Below are positions 1 to 8,204 of a stretch of DNA of 64,000 bases, one piece after another. The DNA is from CAVSCD01 sp963726335 (GTDB taxonomy: Bacteria > Acidobacteriota > Aminicenantia > Aminicenantales > UBA8522), in the NCBI GenBank assembly GCA_963726335.1, contig CAVSCD010000011.1, positions 248,001 through 312,000 of the forward strand. Direction: 5' to 3'. Under the pieces are notes generated by a model. It did not search any database. It saw only the letters and a list, made by a program, of their open reading frames with translations, and was not told the DNA's origin. A program made the position numbers and the translations under genes. Numbering within the stretch: position 1 is the stretch's first letter; every line of letters starts with the position of its first letter.

Positions 1-99
1 CCCTCCAACATCATCGCCAACATGTTCAGCTTCAAGGAAAAGGAATACTTCGAGATCGAAGAGCCCGCGGCCAGAGAACCCGTAAAGGTGAGCTTCTGA
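1..99 (+). CDS. lemA: LemA family protein, C-terminal fragment
   Basis: The window opens inside a reading frame whose last 32 residues start PSNIIANMFSFKEKEYFEI and end at a TGA at 97-99. The pattern of PSNIIA, a Met-Phe pair and an aromatic-acidic tail is the usual C-terminus of LemA proteins, which are small membrane-anchored, mostly helical proteins of unclear function. The next gene is htpX, and lemA-htpX is a common gene pair, which supports the call. The start lies outside the window. Confidence 0.75.
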   Translation, partial: PSNIIANMFSFKEKEYFEIEEPAAREPVKVSF

Positions 100-172
100 G
101 GGCTCGGGGACATGAACCGATCCTCCCGGATCGGTGCCCTGTCCCCGCTGCGCGGAGTCCCCGCGAGGCCTG

Positions 173-1069
173 ATGTACGATCAGATCGCGAGCAACAAGC
201 GGAGGTCTTTCCTCCTCGTCCTCTTTTTCCTCGGCCTGATCTTCCTGCTCGCCTGGGTTTTCGACCAGCTCGTCGGCATGGGCAAGGCGGGGATCGCCTT
301 CGCCGTCATCCTCGCGGTGGGCATGACCGCCGGCAGCTACTATTACAGCGACCAGGTCGTGCTGGCCATGAGCCGGGCCCGCCCGGTGGAGAAAGACGAA
401 TTCCCCTACCTCTATAATGTCGTCGAGGGACTGGCCATGGCCGCCGGCATCCCGGCGCCCAAGTGCTGCATCATCGAGGACACGGCGCCGAACGCCTTCG
501 CCACGGGCCGGAACCCGGAGCACTCGGTCGTCGTCGTCACCACGGGCCTCCTCGAGAAGCTGAACCGGCTGGAGCTCGAGGGCGTGGTGGCCCATGAGAT
601 GTCCCATATCAAGAACTATGACATCCTGCTGCAGACGCTCACCGTGGTGATGGTGGGCGTCGTGGCGCTGCTCAGCGACTGGCTGCGGCGGAGCTTCTGG
701 TGGGGCGGGCCGCGGCGGAGGTCGTCGGACCGCGGTCGGGGCGGCGGCGCGGCCGGGCTCGTCATCGCGCTCGGGCTCATCCTGGCCATGCTGTCGCCGC
801 TCGTCGCCCAGCTCATTCGCCTGGCCGTCTCCCGCCGGCGGGAGTTCCTGGCCGACGCCAGCGGCGCGATGCTCACCCGGTATCCCGCCGGCCTGGCTTC
901 AGCGCTCAGGAAGATCGCGGCGGACAAGGAACCCCTCGAAGCGGCGAACAAGGCCACGGCCCACCTTTATATCGTCAACCCGCTGAAGGACCTCGGCGGG
1001 GCCGTGAACAGGCTGTTCAGCACCCATCCTCCGATCGAGGAGCGGATCGCCGCCCTGGAAAAAATGTGA
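173..1069 (+). CDS. htpX: M48 family membrane zinc metalloprotease HtpX
   Basis: A 298-residue integral membrane protease of the M48B family, which degrades damaged membrane proteins. Two hydrophobic segments lie near residues 12-32 and 38-56. The zinc motif HEMSH is at residues 141-145 and the third ligand is probably Glu224 in RRREFLADASG. Another hydrophobic stretch lies near residues 195-215. I chose the ATG at 173, which gives the typical MYDQIASNKRR start and has a GAGG just upstream. A longer in-frame start at 134 adds 13 residues without family character. It follows lemA closely, probably in one transcript. Confidence 0.93.
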   Translation: MYDQIASNKRRSFLLVLFFLGLIFLLAWVFDQLVGMGKAGIAFAVILAVGMTAGSYYYSDQVVLAMSRARPVEKDEFPYLYNVVEGLAMAAGIPAPKCCIIEDTAPNAFATGRNPEHSVVVVTTGLLEKLNRLELEGVVAHEMSHIKNYDILLQTLTVVMVGVVALLSDWLRRSFWWGGPRRRSSDRGRGGGAAGLVIALGLILAMLSPLVAQLIRLAVSRRREFLADASGAMLTRYPAGLASALRKIAADKEPLEAANKATAHLYIVNPLKDLGGAVNRLFSTHPPIEERIAALEKM

Positions 1070-1099
1070 AATGGTGTACACTGCAGAGGGAGAGTGCAC

Positions 1100-2113
1100 A
1101 TGAAGAACAAACCGATGGACCGGCGGAATTTTCTCAGGACCTGTGTCGCGGCGGCTGTCGGCGGTCAGTGCGTTGCTCGGCCTGCAGTACTTTCTCCGGA
1201 ACGCAGGGACCCGCCAGGCGCCGCATCCGGCGCCTTTAACGCCAAGGGTCTGCCGACCCGGGTCCTCGGAAAATCGGGCATCTCCGTGCCGATCATCGGG
1301 TTCGGCGGGGGCAGCCGGTTTTGCCGGATCCAGGAGCCGGAAAAAAGCGCCGAGCTCCTGACCGCTGCCCTCGATAACGGCCTCTACTATTGGGACACCG
1401 CCTCTAACTACACATGCGGCAAGGTCGACAGCGAGGAGCGCTTCGGCCTGGTCCTGAAGGGCCGGCGGAAAGAAGTGTTCGTGGCCACGAAGGTCGAGGA
1501 GATGACCGCCGACGGAGCGATGCGCCAGTTCGAGGAGAGCCTGAAAAAGCTCCAGACGGATCACGTGGATATCCTTCAGGTCCACAGCGTCGACACGCTG
1601 GCGGAAGTCGACCAGATCGGCGGCAAGGGCGGCGTCCTCGAAACACTCCACAAGCTCAAAGAGCAGAAGGCGGCGCGGCTGATCGGGTTCAGCTGCCACG
1701 CCTCGGCCGCGACGGCGGCCGCGATGGTCGAGCGCTTCGACCTCGACACCATGCTCATCGCCCTCAACCACCAGCAGGGCACCCAGGGCGATATGGAGAA
1801 AGGGGCGATCCCCGCCGCCGCGAAGAAGGGCCTGGGCGTGATGGTCATCAAGGTGATCCGGCCGCGAGAGACGGTGGCCGGCCTCGACCCGGCGGACCTG
1901 ATCCGGTACGCGCTGACGCTCGAGCACGTCGACTCGGCGGTCATCGGAACGGACAGCCCGGAGGTCCTGAAAAAGAATATTGCCCTGCTCAGGGATTTCC
2001 AGAAGATGACCCCGGCCGAGATGCGGGAGATGTCGACGCAGCTCCGGCCTTTCTTCGAGGGCCGGGGCCTCCCCTGGATGGAGCCCGGCTACCGTGACGG
2101 CCGGCCCGCCTGA
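1100..2113 (+). CDS. Tat-exported aldo/keto reductase
   Basis: A 337-residue aldo/keto reductase. The start has a twin-arginine signal (DRRNFLRTC followed by an Ala-rich stretch), so the enzyme is probably exported folded. The barrel begins near residue 48 with the usual TRVLGKSGISVPIIGFGGG. All four catalytic residues are visible: Asp and Tyr in WDTASNY, Lys in FVATK and His in LQVHSVD. The substrate cannot be predicted. I used the ATG at 1100, which has a GAGGGAGAG ribosome site; a GTG six bases earlier is also possible. The lipoprotein gene 9 nt downstream is probably co-transcribed. Confidence 0.88.
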   Translation: MKNKPMDRRNFLRTCVAAAVGGQCVARPAVLSPERRDPPGAASGAFNAKGLPTRVLGKSGISVPIIGFGGGSRFCRIQEPEKSAELLTAALDNGLYYWDTASNYTCGKVDSEERFGLVLKGRRKEVFVATKVEEMTADGAMRQFEESLKKLQTDHVDILQVHSVDTLAEVDQIGGKGGVLETLHKLKEQKAARLIGFSCHASAATAAAMVERFDLDTMLIALNHQQGTQGDMEKGAIPAAAKKGLGVMVIKVIRPRETVAGLDPADLIRYALTLEHVDSAVIGTDSPEVLKKNIALLRDFQKMTPAEMREMSTQLRPFFEGRGLPWMEPGYRDGRPA

Positions 2114-2122
2114 GGCGCCGCC

Positions 2123-2779
2123 ATGATCGCCCTGGCCCTCGGATTGATCATGTTCGTCAGCTGCGCGGCGGGACCGGAGCTGCCGCTTCTCCTCACCTCG
2201 GATTTTGAAAACGGGCAGGCCGATAACTGGCGGCCGAACGCCCCCGAGCACTGGAAGGTCGCGGACCTCGACGGCTCCAAGGTTTACGCTCTCACCGCCG
2301 CCGGCGAGCAGGGCAAGGTCCGGGCGCCGACCTCGTGGTCGGTCGCGGAAAAGCAACATGTGGGCTCGTTCGAATTCACCGGCCGGTTGAGGTCCGATGT
2401 CGACACGGCCAACGCCAGGCGTGACCTGTGCGTCGTCTTCCATTTCCTGGACCCAACTCACTTCTATTATGTTCACTTCTCGGCCTCGAGCGACGACGCC
2501 CACAACATTATCGGCTTGGTCAACGGCGCCGACCGGATGAAGATCAACCTCGAGCCGCCGGGAAAATCGATTTTCCGGCTGACGGATAAGGACTGGCACG
2601 CCTTCAAGGTCACATGCGATTCGGCAACCGGCAAGATCGCCGCCTACCTCGACGACATGAACGACCCCATCCTTATCGCCGTCGACAGGACCCTGAACCA
2701 TGGGCTCGTCGGCGTCGGGTCGTTCGACGACACGGGTTTCTTCGACGACCTTAAGCTCCGCGGCGAGTTACGGAAATAA
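2123..2779 (+). CDS. Lipoprotein with a concanavalin-like sugar-binding fold (DUF1080-like)
   Basis: A 218-residue protein with a short hydrophobic leader ending in FVSC, a plausible lipobox, so probably lipid-anchored. The rest resembles the jelly-roll domain of 3-keto-disaccharide hydrolase/DUF1080 and family-16-like proteins: an opening DFENGQADNW, a central YYVHFSASSDDAHN and a late FDDTGFFDDLKLRG. Such domains bind or cleave carbohydrate. No catalytic residues could be assigned. It follows the aldo/keto reductase by 9 nt, and pairing of an exported oxidoreductase with such a domain fits extracytoplasmic sugar processing, which is inference. Confidence 0.6.
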   Translation: MIALALGLIMFVSCAAGPELPLLLTSDFENGQADNWRPNAPEHWKVADLDGSKVYALTAAGEQGKVRAPTSWSVAEKQHVGSFEFTGRLRSDVDTANARRDLCVVFHFLDPTHFYYVHFSASSDDAHNIIGLVNGADRMKINLEPPGKSIFRLTDKDWHAFKVTCDSATGKIAAYLDDMNDPILIAVDRTLNHGLVGVGSFDDTGFFDDLKLRGELRK

Positions 2780-2787
2780 GCGGGGCG

Positions 2788-3360
2788 TCAGAACCCAAAC
2801 CCGAGGTGGAGCCCGAGCATCAGGTGAACGTCGTCGCCGGCGAACCCGACTTCCGCCGTGGGCGCAAGCGAGACCCTGCCGACTTCAAATTCATATTCCG
2901 CGCCGAGATGGATAGCCGCATGGCTCTCGGTACCGTTCCGGTCGATGAACATGACGCCGGGAGCCACGCTCAGGGTTAGCGGCCCGACCGGATGAAAACA
3001 CATGAGCAGCGATACCACGTAATGCTTGTGCTCATCAAAAACCATCTCCCCGGCCATTCCGATCCCCAGCAGACTGTTCCAGACGGGGAGGAGCCGCTCG
3101 TACTCGAGCCCCAGACCGAGGAGAGTGCTTTTCTCGTGGAGATTATAGACGGGACCGATGAGAAAGCCGAGATGATGAACGTGCGCGTCATGCGGCGCGG
3201 CGGCTTCCTGGCTTAAGGCGACAGGCCGCGTCGTCAGGAAAAGGACAATTCCGACGCCAATGAATGCAGCCAGCCGGACGGCTCCGGCTAAATTCTTTTT
3301 AGCCTCCGTCTCGCCCCGGCTGACCTCGCAGGATGAGAGCGGTGTTTCAGCACCTCGCAT
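2788..3360 (-). CDS. Small predicted outer-membrane beta-barrel protein
   Basis: A 190-residue protein of no recognised family. After a charged N-terminus there is a hydrophobic segment (AAFIGVGIVLFL) ending near ALSQEAAA, consistent with a signal peptide. The mature part alternates polar and hydrophobic residues with many Gly and aromatics (LGFLIGPVYNL, LGLGLEYERLL) and ends in LGLHLGFGF, a terminal Phe typical of outer-membrane barrels. The annotated ATG lacks a clear ribosome site, so the true start may be internal. It converges on the upstream lipoprotein gene with an 8-nt gap and has its own promoter. Confidence 0.55.
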   Translation of the reverse strand: MRGAETPLSSCEVSRGETEAKKNLAGAVRLAAFIGVGIVLFLTTRPVALSQEAAAPHDAHVHHLGFLIGPVYNLHEKSTLLGLGLEYERLLPVWNSLLGIGMAGEMVFDEHKHYVVSLLMCFHPVGPLTLSVAPGVMFIDRNGTESHAAIHLGAEYEFEVGRVSLAPTAEVGFAGDDVHLMLGLHLGFGF

Positions 3361-3380
3361 CTGGCAACTCGGCAGAGTTC

Positions 3381-3409
3381 ATTATTCTGGAAACCCTGCC
3401 CGCGGTCAA
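3381..3409 (-). promoter_or_regulatory. Sigma70-like promoter for the barrel protein gene
   Basis: On the minus strand TTGACC (3404-3409) is followed after 17 nt by AATAAT (3381-3386). Transcription would begin near 3374, only about 14 nt before the annotated start, which also hints that the start codon may lie further inside. Confidence 0.45.
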
Positions 3410-3502
3410 TTCCGGGTCGGTCTCCCCAGTCCACTTTTAAACTTTAAATCACCTAAAATCGGTCCACTTTGTATTCTTAAATGACTGGGCGCACGGCCGG
3501 GA

Positions 3503-3531
3503 TTGAAAAGTGCGCGGCATATCGCTATAAT
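3503..3531 (+). promoter_or_regulatory. Sigma70-like promoter for tRNA-Asp
   Basis: TTGAAA (3503-3508), a 17-nt spacer, and a perfect TATAAT (3526-3531). The tRNA begins 16 nt further on. Confidence 0.65.
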
Positions 3532-3547
3532 TCTAATGTCCTTCGGC

Positions 3548-3625
3548 GGGGTCGTAGTTCAGTTTGGTTAGAACGCTGGCCTGTCACGCCAGAGGTCGCG
3601 AGTTCAAGTCTCGTCGGCCCCGCCA
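3548..3625 (+). tRNA. tRNA-Asp(GTC)
   Basis: Cloverleaf folds fully: acceptor GGGGTCG pairs with CGGCCCC, D-stem GTTC/GAAC, anticodon stem CTGGC/GCCAG around loop CTGTCAC (anticodon GTC), T-stem GCGAG/CTCGT around TTCAAGT. The discriminator is G, as expected for Asp, and CCA is encoded. Confidence 0.97.
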
Positions 3626-3825
3626 CCCAATCCCCCCTGTTTCCCCCCGAAAAAGCGCGAATTCAGCCTTGCCCCGGCGAAGCGGAATATGCCGGCTTAG
3701 ACGGATGTGAACGGGGACGGGAAAAACAAGATCGCGACCGAATTTTGAATCCGTCGGGCAATAGCTGCGTAACGAGGGAGGCCGGAGTCCGGCCCGACGG
3801 CGCCGGAAAAACCCGGTTCCGGCCA

Positions 3826-3854
3826 TTGACTCCCGGGCTCACCCCGATTAAAAT
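3826..3854 (+). promoter_or_regulatory. Sigma70-like promoter before the SGNH pseudogene
   Basis: TTGACT (3826-3831), 17-nt spacer, TAAAAT (3849-3854), 16 nt before the GTG start of the decayed hydrolase. The promoter looks intact although the gene is broken. The region 3626-3825 shows no other feature. Confidence 0.45.
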
Positions 3855-3869
3855 GCCGCACTTATCGCC

Positions 3870-5209
3870 GTGAAAAAAATGACTTCTCGAGAAACTCAAA
3901 AAGCCACGTGGCCCCAAAAGCTTCTCCTGGCCGTGTTCTCGCCGCTCGTCGCCATCCTCCTCGCTGAGGGCGCGATCCGCCTCTTCGCCGTCAACACCGA
4001 CCTCGCCCGCAATAAGAATTTCGACATCGCCGTTCCGGTCTGGCTGTTGTCCGACGCCAACTGGGTCCGCAACCAGTACGACCGGCTGCAGCAACCAAAA
4101 GGCGTCAAGGCCGCCGACGTCGCCTGGTTTTCGAATTTCGAGGAGGCGCGTTACATCCAGTACAAGCTCAAGCCGCGGATCGATGTCCAAGCGGTCAACC
4201 CGTTCAACGAGCTCGAGGTCAAGAAAAACCTCACGTTCCGCATCACCTCGAACAGAGACGGGTTCCGGACGCGCGAGTTCACCCGCGAAGAGTAAAGGGA
4301 CGTTCCGCATCGTCACCCTCGGCGACTCGAGCACTTTCGGCTGGGGCGTGGACCCCGAGTACACCTGGCAGAGCCTCCTTGAAAAGCGGCTGGCCCGTGA
4401 CTCCGCGGCGTCGAGGTCTTCAACCTCGGCCTGTCCGGGTTCACGACCCGTCACGGCCTGGGCGTGCTCCGCCATTATGCGCTCAAGCTCGAGCCCGACC
4501 TCTTCATCCTGAGCTTCGGGGCGAACGACGGCCGCTATGTCCTCCAGCCGGCGGACACAGTACTGGCTGTCGACGAAACAGCTTTGGGGGCCATGCGCTG
4601 GACGATGCTCAAGCTGAAGACCGTGCAGCTGCTTCGGAGCTGGATCTTTTCGGTCTACGACCCCTTCAAGACCGCCGTCCCGCCCGAGGGACAACCGCGG
4701 CCGAGCCGGTTCCCGTCCGTCCCCCTGGATCAGTTCCGCGAGAACCTGCAGACGATGATCAGCCGAGGCCAGGAAGATAGGCGCCGCCACGGTCCTCATG
4801 TCGCTCTGCTCCCCGATGACTATGCCGGGGCCACGCGCGAGGTCGCCGGAAGCGAGAAACTGCCCTATCGTCGACGGCAAGGACATCTTCCGAGGCGAGC
4901 CTGCCCGGATAAGATCCGGGAGGGAGCGTCTATCCACAGGAGGCCGCCTACGTGCGCTCGATCTACGGAGATGCCGCGCTGGCCAGGGATCAATGGCTTC
5001 ATGTGACATCCGACGGCTGTCACCCTAACCGGACCGGAACGAACCTGATCGCCGATGCCTTGGCGGACGCGGTCCTGCAGGCGGTCCGAAGCGTACCCGC
5101 AACTCTCGGAATAGCCGCTGCGGCGCCCGGCCGCAAACCCCTCCCCGGGGATATGGCCCGGAAATTCGACCGCCGGGCCCCGCCGCGGGTCAGAACAGAC
5201 TGTAGATGA
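3870..5209 (+). pseudogene. Frameshifted SGNH/GDSL hydrolase
   Basis: A recognisable SGNH-type esterase/acyltransferase is spread over all three forward frames. The first frame (GTG at 3870) gives an N-terminal membrane anchor and ends at a stop at 4293-4295. The next frame carries the block I Ser in TLGDSSTFGWG (about 4310-4350). The third returns to the original frame and holds SFGANDGRY with the block III Asn (about 4510). Homology then flips frame several times between 4770 and 4940. The catalytic Asp-His block DGCHPN lies near 5015-5035. At least four, probably six, indels are needed to restore one protein. The tail overlaps the convergent DUF5989 gene. Real decay or poor local sequence are both possible. 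Confidence 0.8.
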
Positions 5210-5369
5210 ACGGTCCGATCGCCGAGCTCTGGGAGAAGATCAGGACGACCGAGAACAGGACGAGAACGACCAGGACCGGGATCAGCCACCAGCGCTTGTT
5301 CTGCCACAGGAATTGAAAAAGCTCGCCCAGGATCCCCAGCTTCGAAAGGAAGTTCTTGACGGCGCCCAT
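5190..5369 (-). CDS. DUF5989 small membrane protein
   Basis: A 59-residue protein: a short amphipathic N-terminus (MGAVKNFLSKLGILGELFQF), a WW pair, then one long transmembrane segment and a short SSAIGPFIYSLF tail. This matches the DUF5989 family, whose members sit beside carbamoyltransferase and SxtJ genes. I start at the internal ATG at 5369; the longer frame adds 20 residues without family character. It is the last gene of a minus-strand operon, 22 nt after the carbamoyltransferase. Its molecular role is unknown. Confidence 0.75.
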   Translation of the reverse strand: MGAVKNFLSKLGILGELFQFLWQNKRWWLIPVLVVLVLFSVVLIFSQSSAIGPFIYSLF

Positions 5370-5391
5370 ATTGACTTCTCGGCCTGCTATC

Positions 5392-7167
5392 CTACTTCCG
5401 GACCATGAAATTCTCAAGGACGAGCACATCGATGCCGCTCCGGCTGAAGGTGGCGAAGGCGTCGGCCGGCGAGGTGACGATCGGCTCGCCGCGAAGGTTG
5501 AACGACGTATTGAGCAGGACGGGCACGCCGGTCGCCTGCCCGAATTTCTCGACGATCGAGTAATAGCGGGGGTTCCATTCCCGGCGGATGGTCTGGAGAC
5601 GGCCCGTCCCCAGGTGGTTGACGGCGCTGATCTGGTCGGCCTTGTCTTCCTTGATCGGCAGGACGAGAAGCATATAGCGCGCGGGGTATTGGCCGGCGAT
5701 GTTCCGGCCGTGGAAATAGTCCGCCGCCCGCGACTCGAGGACCACCGGGGCGAACGGCCGGAACGGCTCGCGGAACTTGATCTTGATGTTGACGATGTCC
5801 TTCATCTGCTCGCTCCGCGGGTCGGCCAGGATGCTCCTGTTGCCCAGGGCCCGCGGCCCCCACTCGAACCGGCCCTGGAACCAGCCGACAACCTTGCCGG
5901 CGACCAGGTCGTCGACGACCCGGTCCAGCAATCGATCGTCAGCCTCGTATTTTTCGTAGCGGATGTTCCGGCCCTCGAGGAACGAGCGGATCTCGGGTTC
6001 ACCGTAAGACTTGCCCCAATACGCGTGTTCGAGCGTGTGGGTCCGGGGTTTTCCCAACAGCCCGTGGTAAACGTGAAGCGCGGCGCCCAGGGCCGCCCCG
6101 CTGTCCCCCGCCGCCGGCTGGATAAACAGCTCTTCGAACGGCGTCTCCCGGAGGAGCCGGCCGTTGGCCGCCGAATTCAGCCCGACTCCGCCGGCGAGGC
6201 AGAGCTTTTTCAGCCCGGTCTTCCGCCCGAGATCGGTGGCCAGCTTCAGGATGATGTCTTCGGTGACCTTTTGGATGCTCGCCGCGACATCGGCGTAGTG
6301 CTCATTGAGGCGGCATTGCTCGTCGAAATCGGCAGGCTTGTCGCCGAAATAGGACGGGAACCTCGTCCGGGAGGTGAAGAAATGCATCCTGGGGTCGCGC
6401 GGCCGCCCGAACAAGTCCAGGAACTTGGAGCTGTATGTCTTCTCATCCGAGTAATGGTAGGCGAAGTACTCCATGTTCATCCAGAACGATCCGTCATCGG
6501 CCACGCGGATGAGATGGTCGGTGATCTTGTCCATGTATTTCGGCTGCCCGTAGGGGGCCATGCCCATGACCTTGTATTCTCCCTCGTTGACCTGGAAACC
6601 CAGGAAGGCGGTGAAGGCGCTGTAGAGCAGGCCCAGGGAGTGGGGAAAACGGATCTCGTTCAGGAGCGAGAGGTCGTTGCCGCGGGCCCGGCCCATCGTC
6701 GCCGTCGTCCACTCGCCGACCCCGTCGAGGGTCAGGACGGCCGCCTCGTCGAAGGGCGAGGGATAAAAGGCGCTGGCCGCGTGGGACAGGTGATGGTCCT
6801 CGAACAGGATCTTGCCGTCGGGCACGCCGAGCTTCGTTTTGATCAGGCTCTTCATCCAGAGCTTGTCGCCCAGCCAGCTGATCATCGCCTGGCCGAACGT
6901 CCGCCACGAGCGGGGGAAGCTCTGGAACGACGTCATCAGGATCCGTTCGAACTTCTGGAACGGCTTTTCGTAGAAAACGACAAAGTCGAGGTCGTCGGCC
7001 GTGATGCCCGCGGTCTCGAGGCAGAACCGGATCGACAGCTCGGGGAACCCGAAATCGTGCTTGACGCGCGAGAAGCGCTCTTCCTCGGCGGCGGCCACCA
7101 GCTCGCCGTCCCGGAGGAGGGCCGCGGCGGAATCGTGGTAGAAGAAGGAGAGGCCCAGGATGTACAT
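5392..7167 (-). CDS. NodU/CmcH-type O-carbamoyltransferase
   Basis: A 591-residue enzyme that uses carbamoyl phosphate and ATP to carbamoylate a hydroxyl group. The N-terminal Kae1-like domain opens with MYILGLSFFYHDSAAALL and has the metal-binding HHLSHAASAF near residues 122-131. The C-terminal domain has GWFQGRFEWGPRALGNRSIL and later a LNTSFNLRGEPIV motif. Length is normal. It overlaps the upstream SxtJ-like gene by one base (TGATG) and is followed by DUF5989, so the three are one operon. The acceptor is unknown; the neighbouring SGNH remnant suggests a cell-surface or lipid-linked glycan. Confidence 0.92.
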   Translation of the reverse strand: MYILGLSFFYHDSAAALLRDGELVAAAEEERFSRVKHDFGFPELSIRFCLETAGITADDLDFVVFYEKPFQKFERILMTSFQSFPRSWRTFGQAMISWLGDKLWMKSLIKTKLGVPDGKILFEDHHLSHAASAFYPSPFDEAAVLTLDGVGEWTTATMGRARGNDLSLLNEIRFPHSLGLLYSAFTAFLGFQVNEGEYKVMGMAPYGQPKYMDKITDHLIRVADDGSFWMNMEYFAYHYSDEKTYSSKFLDLFGRPRDPRMHFFTSRTRFPSYFGDKPADFDEQCRLNEHYADVAASIQKVTEDIILKLATDLGRKTGLKKLCLAGGVGLNSAANGRLLRETPFEELFIQPAAGDSGAALGAALHVYHGLLGKPRTHTLEHAYWGKSYGEPEIRSFLEGRNIRYEKYEADDRLLDRVVDDLVAGKVVGWFQGRFEWGPRALGNRSILADPRSEQMKDIVNIKIKFREPFRPFAPVVLESRAADYFHGRNIAGQYPARYMLLVLPIKEDKADQISAVNHLGTGRLQTIRREWNPRYYSIVEKFGQATGVPVLLNTSFNLRGEPIVTSPADAFATFSRSGIDVLVLENFMVRK

Positions 7168-7694
7168 CAGGATTGCCTCTTGAAAAGCTCGAGGTCGGGG
7201 GGGATTTCGGGCCTGGGCGTCCAGTGAGATCCTGGAGAGGAACGCTTGATCCGGAGCGGATCGGAAAAGAGCCGGACGGCAAGTCCGACGATCCCGAAGC
7301 CGATGAGATAGAGAAGGCCCAGCAGAATCTGGCTCTGGAACGTCCCCATCTTAAAAGAGTATTCGCGAAACGCCTTCCATCTTTTGAATTCGGCGTGTTG
7401 ATGGACCGGCCTCGGCTCGACGGCCGAGGACTGCTCGGCTTCCGAGTACCCCCGGATGGCGGTCACGACCCACCCCAAGACCAGACCGGCGGCGACCCCG
7501 GCGGGCAGCCAGGTCCACCGGCTGAGCGCGGCCCGGCTCATGGAGAAGACGATCCCCGCCCACATCAGGACCACCAGGAACAGGTCGAGGGCGACGGGTT
7601 TTCGGGTGCCGGATTTGCCCGATCTCAGGACGACGCCGAGAGAATAACCGCTCAAGGAGAGCAGAACGGCCGCGAGAGTGGTTAGATAATGCAT
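7167..7694 (-). CDS. SxtJ-like membrane protein
   Basis: A 175-residue membrane protein with about four hydrophobic segments. Three are near the N-terminus (residues 3-22, 36-54, 61-80) and one is near 118-140. The end has DPLRIK and then SHWTPRPE, which resembles the conserved tail of SxtJ proteins, first named in saxitoxin gene clusters. Here that domain is preceded by an extra membrane region. Function is unknown. Its stop overlaps the carbamoyltransferase start, which ties the two together. Nothing here suggests toxin biosynthesis. Confidence 0.65.
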   Translation of the reverse strand: MHYLTTLAAVLLSLSGYSLGVVLRSGKSGTRKPVALDLFLVVLMWAGIVFSMSRAALSRWTWLPAGVAAGLVLGWVVTAIRGYSEAEQSSAVEPRPVHQHAEFKRWKAFREYSFKMGTFQSQILLGLLYLIGFGIVGLAVRLFSDPLRIKRSSPGSHWTPRPEIPPDLELFKRQS

Positions 7695-7698
7695 TGTT

Positions 7699-8199
7699 CT
7701 AGAGCTCCTGGTCTTTCCAGGCGCCCTCGTATTTGGCCGAGCCCTTGCATTCCTGAAAGACGACGTGGCAGATCTTCATTCCCGGCGTCAGCCTGATCTT
7801 GTGGCGCCCGGCGTTGTAGATCTCGAGGATCTGCCTGTTGGAAATACCGGGGGCCAGGAACGGCGCCGCGATATGGCTCATGAGGCCGATCCGGGCGTAT
7901 CTCGAACGGGAGTTGACCCAAGCGCACACGTCCTCGGGCAAGGTCAACTTCTCCCGGGTGATCCCCAGGACGAGCTCCCCCGGCGCCAGGAGGTAGCCTG
8001 CGGTGATGTCGACAAGGTCGGTGATCGTCTTGTAATCCGTGTCCGCGTCCGTGATGTGGTCGCCGGCCTTGAAAACCCGCAGCTTGTCATCCAGGGTCAG
8101 GTCGATCGAGGCGGGGCCGACGGCGCCTTCGTCATACGGTTCGATCCTGATCCGGGCTTTCCTGATCTGTCTGAGAATTTCGGGCTTCGCCAGGATCAT
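7699..8199 (-). CDS. dcd: dCTP deaminase
   Basis: A 166-residue protein of the dUTPase/dCTP deaminase trimer fold, converting dCTP to dUTP for thymidylate synthesis. Visible motifs are ASIDLTLDD near residue 30, NSRSRYARIGLM near 105 and ILEIYNAG near 130, whose Glu matches the catalytic Glu of the family. I start at the ATG at 8199; the upstream frame extension overlaps the efpL gene and has no homology. It lies 5 nt after efpL and 4 nt before the SxtJ-like gene, so a five-gene minus-strand transcript is likely. Confidence 0.9.
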   Translation of the reverse strand: MILAKPEILRQIRKARIRIEPYDEGAVGPASIDLTLDDKLRVFKAGDHITDADTDYKTITDLVDITAGYLLAPGELVLGITREKLTLPEDVCAWVNSRSRYARIGLMSHIAAPFLAPGISNRQILEIYNAGRHKIRLTPGMKICHVVFQECKGSAKYEGAWKDQEL

Positions 8200-8204
8200 G
8201 GGGC

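Noticed and set aside
1143..1361. Frameshift in the signal region of the aldo/keto reductase, since another frame also reads hydrophobic
   Set aside because: The main frame has a full Tat motif, a ribosome site and runs without a break into the barrel, so no correction is needed.
899..2701. A 600-residue open frame on the minus strand across htpX and the aldo/keto reductase
   Set aside because: It is antisense to two clear gene families, is rich in Arg, Gly, Asp, Val and has no family motifs. High GC makes such shadow frames common here; others lie at 5356-7227, 15336-16883, 24454-27561 and 38185-41220.
5190..7694. Saxitoxin-type biosynthesis because of the SxtJ-like and carbamoyltransferase genes
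   Set aside because: SxtJ-like proteins and NodU/CmcH enzymes occur widely outside toxin producers, and no sxtA, amidinotransferase or other sxt gene is present.
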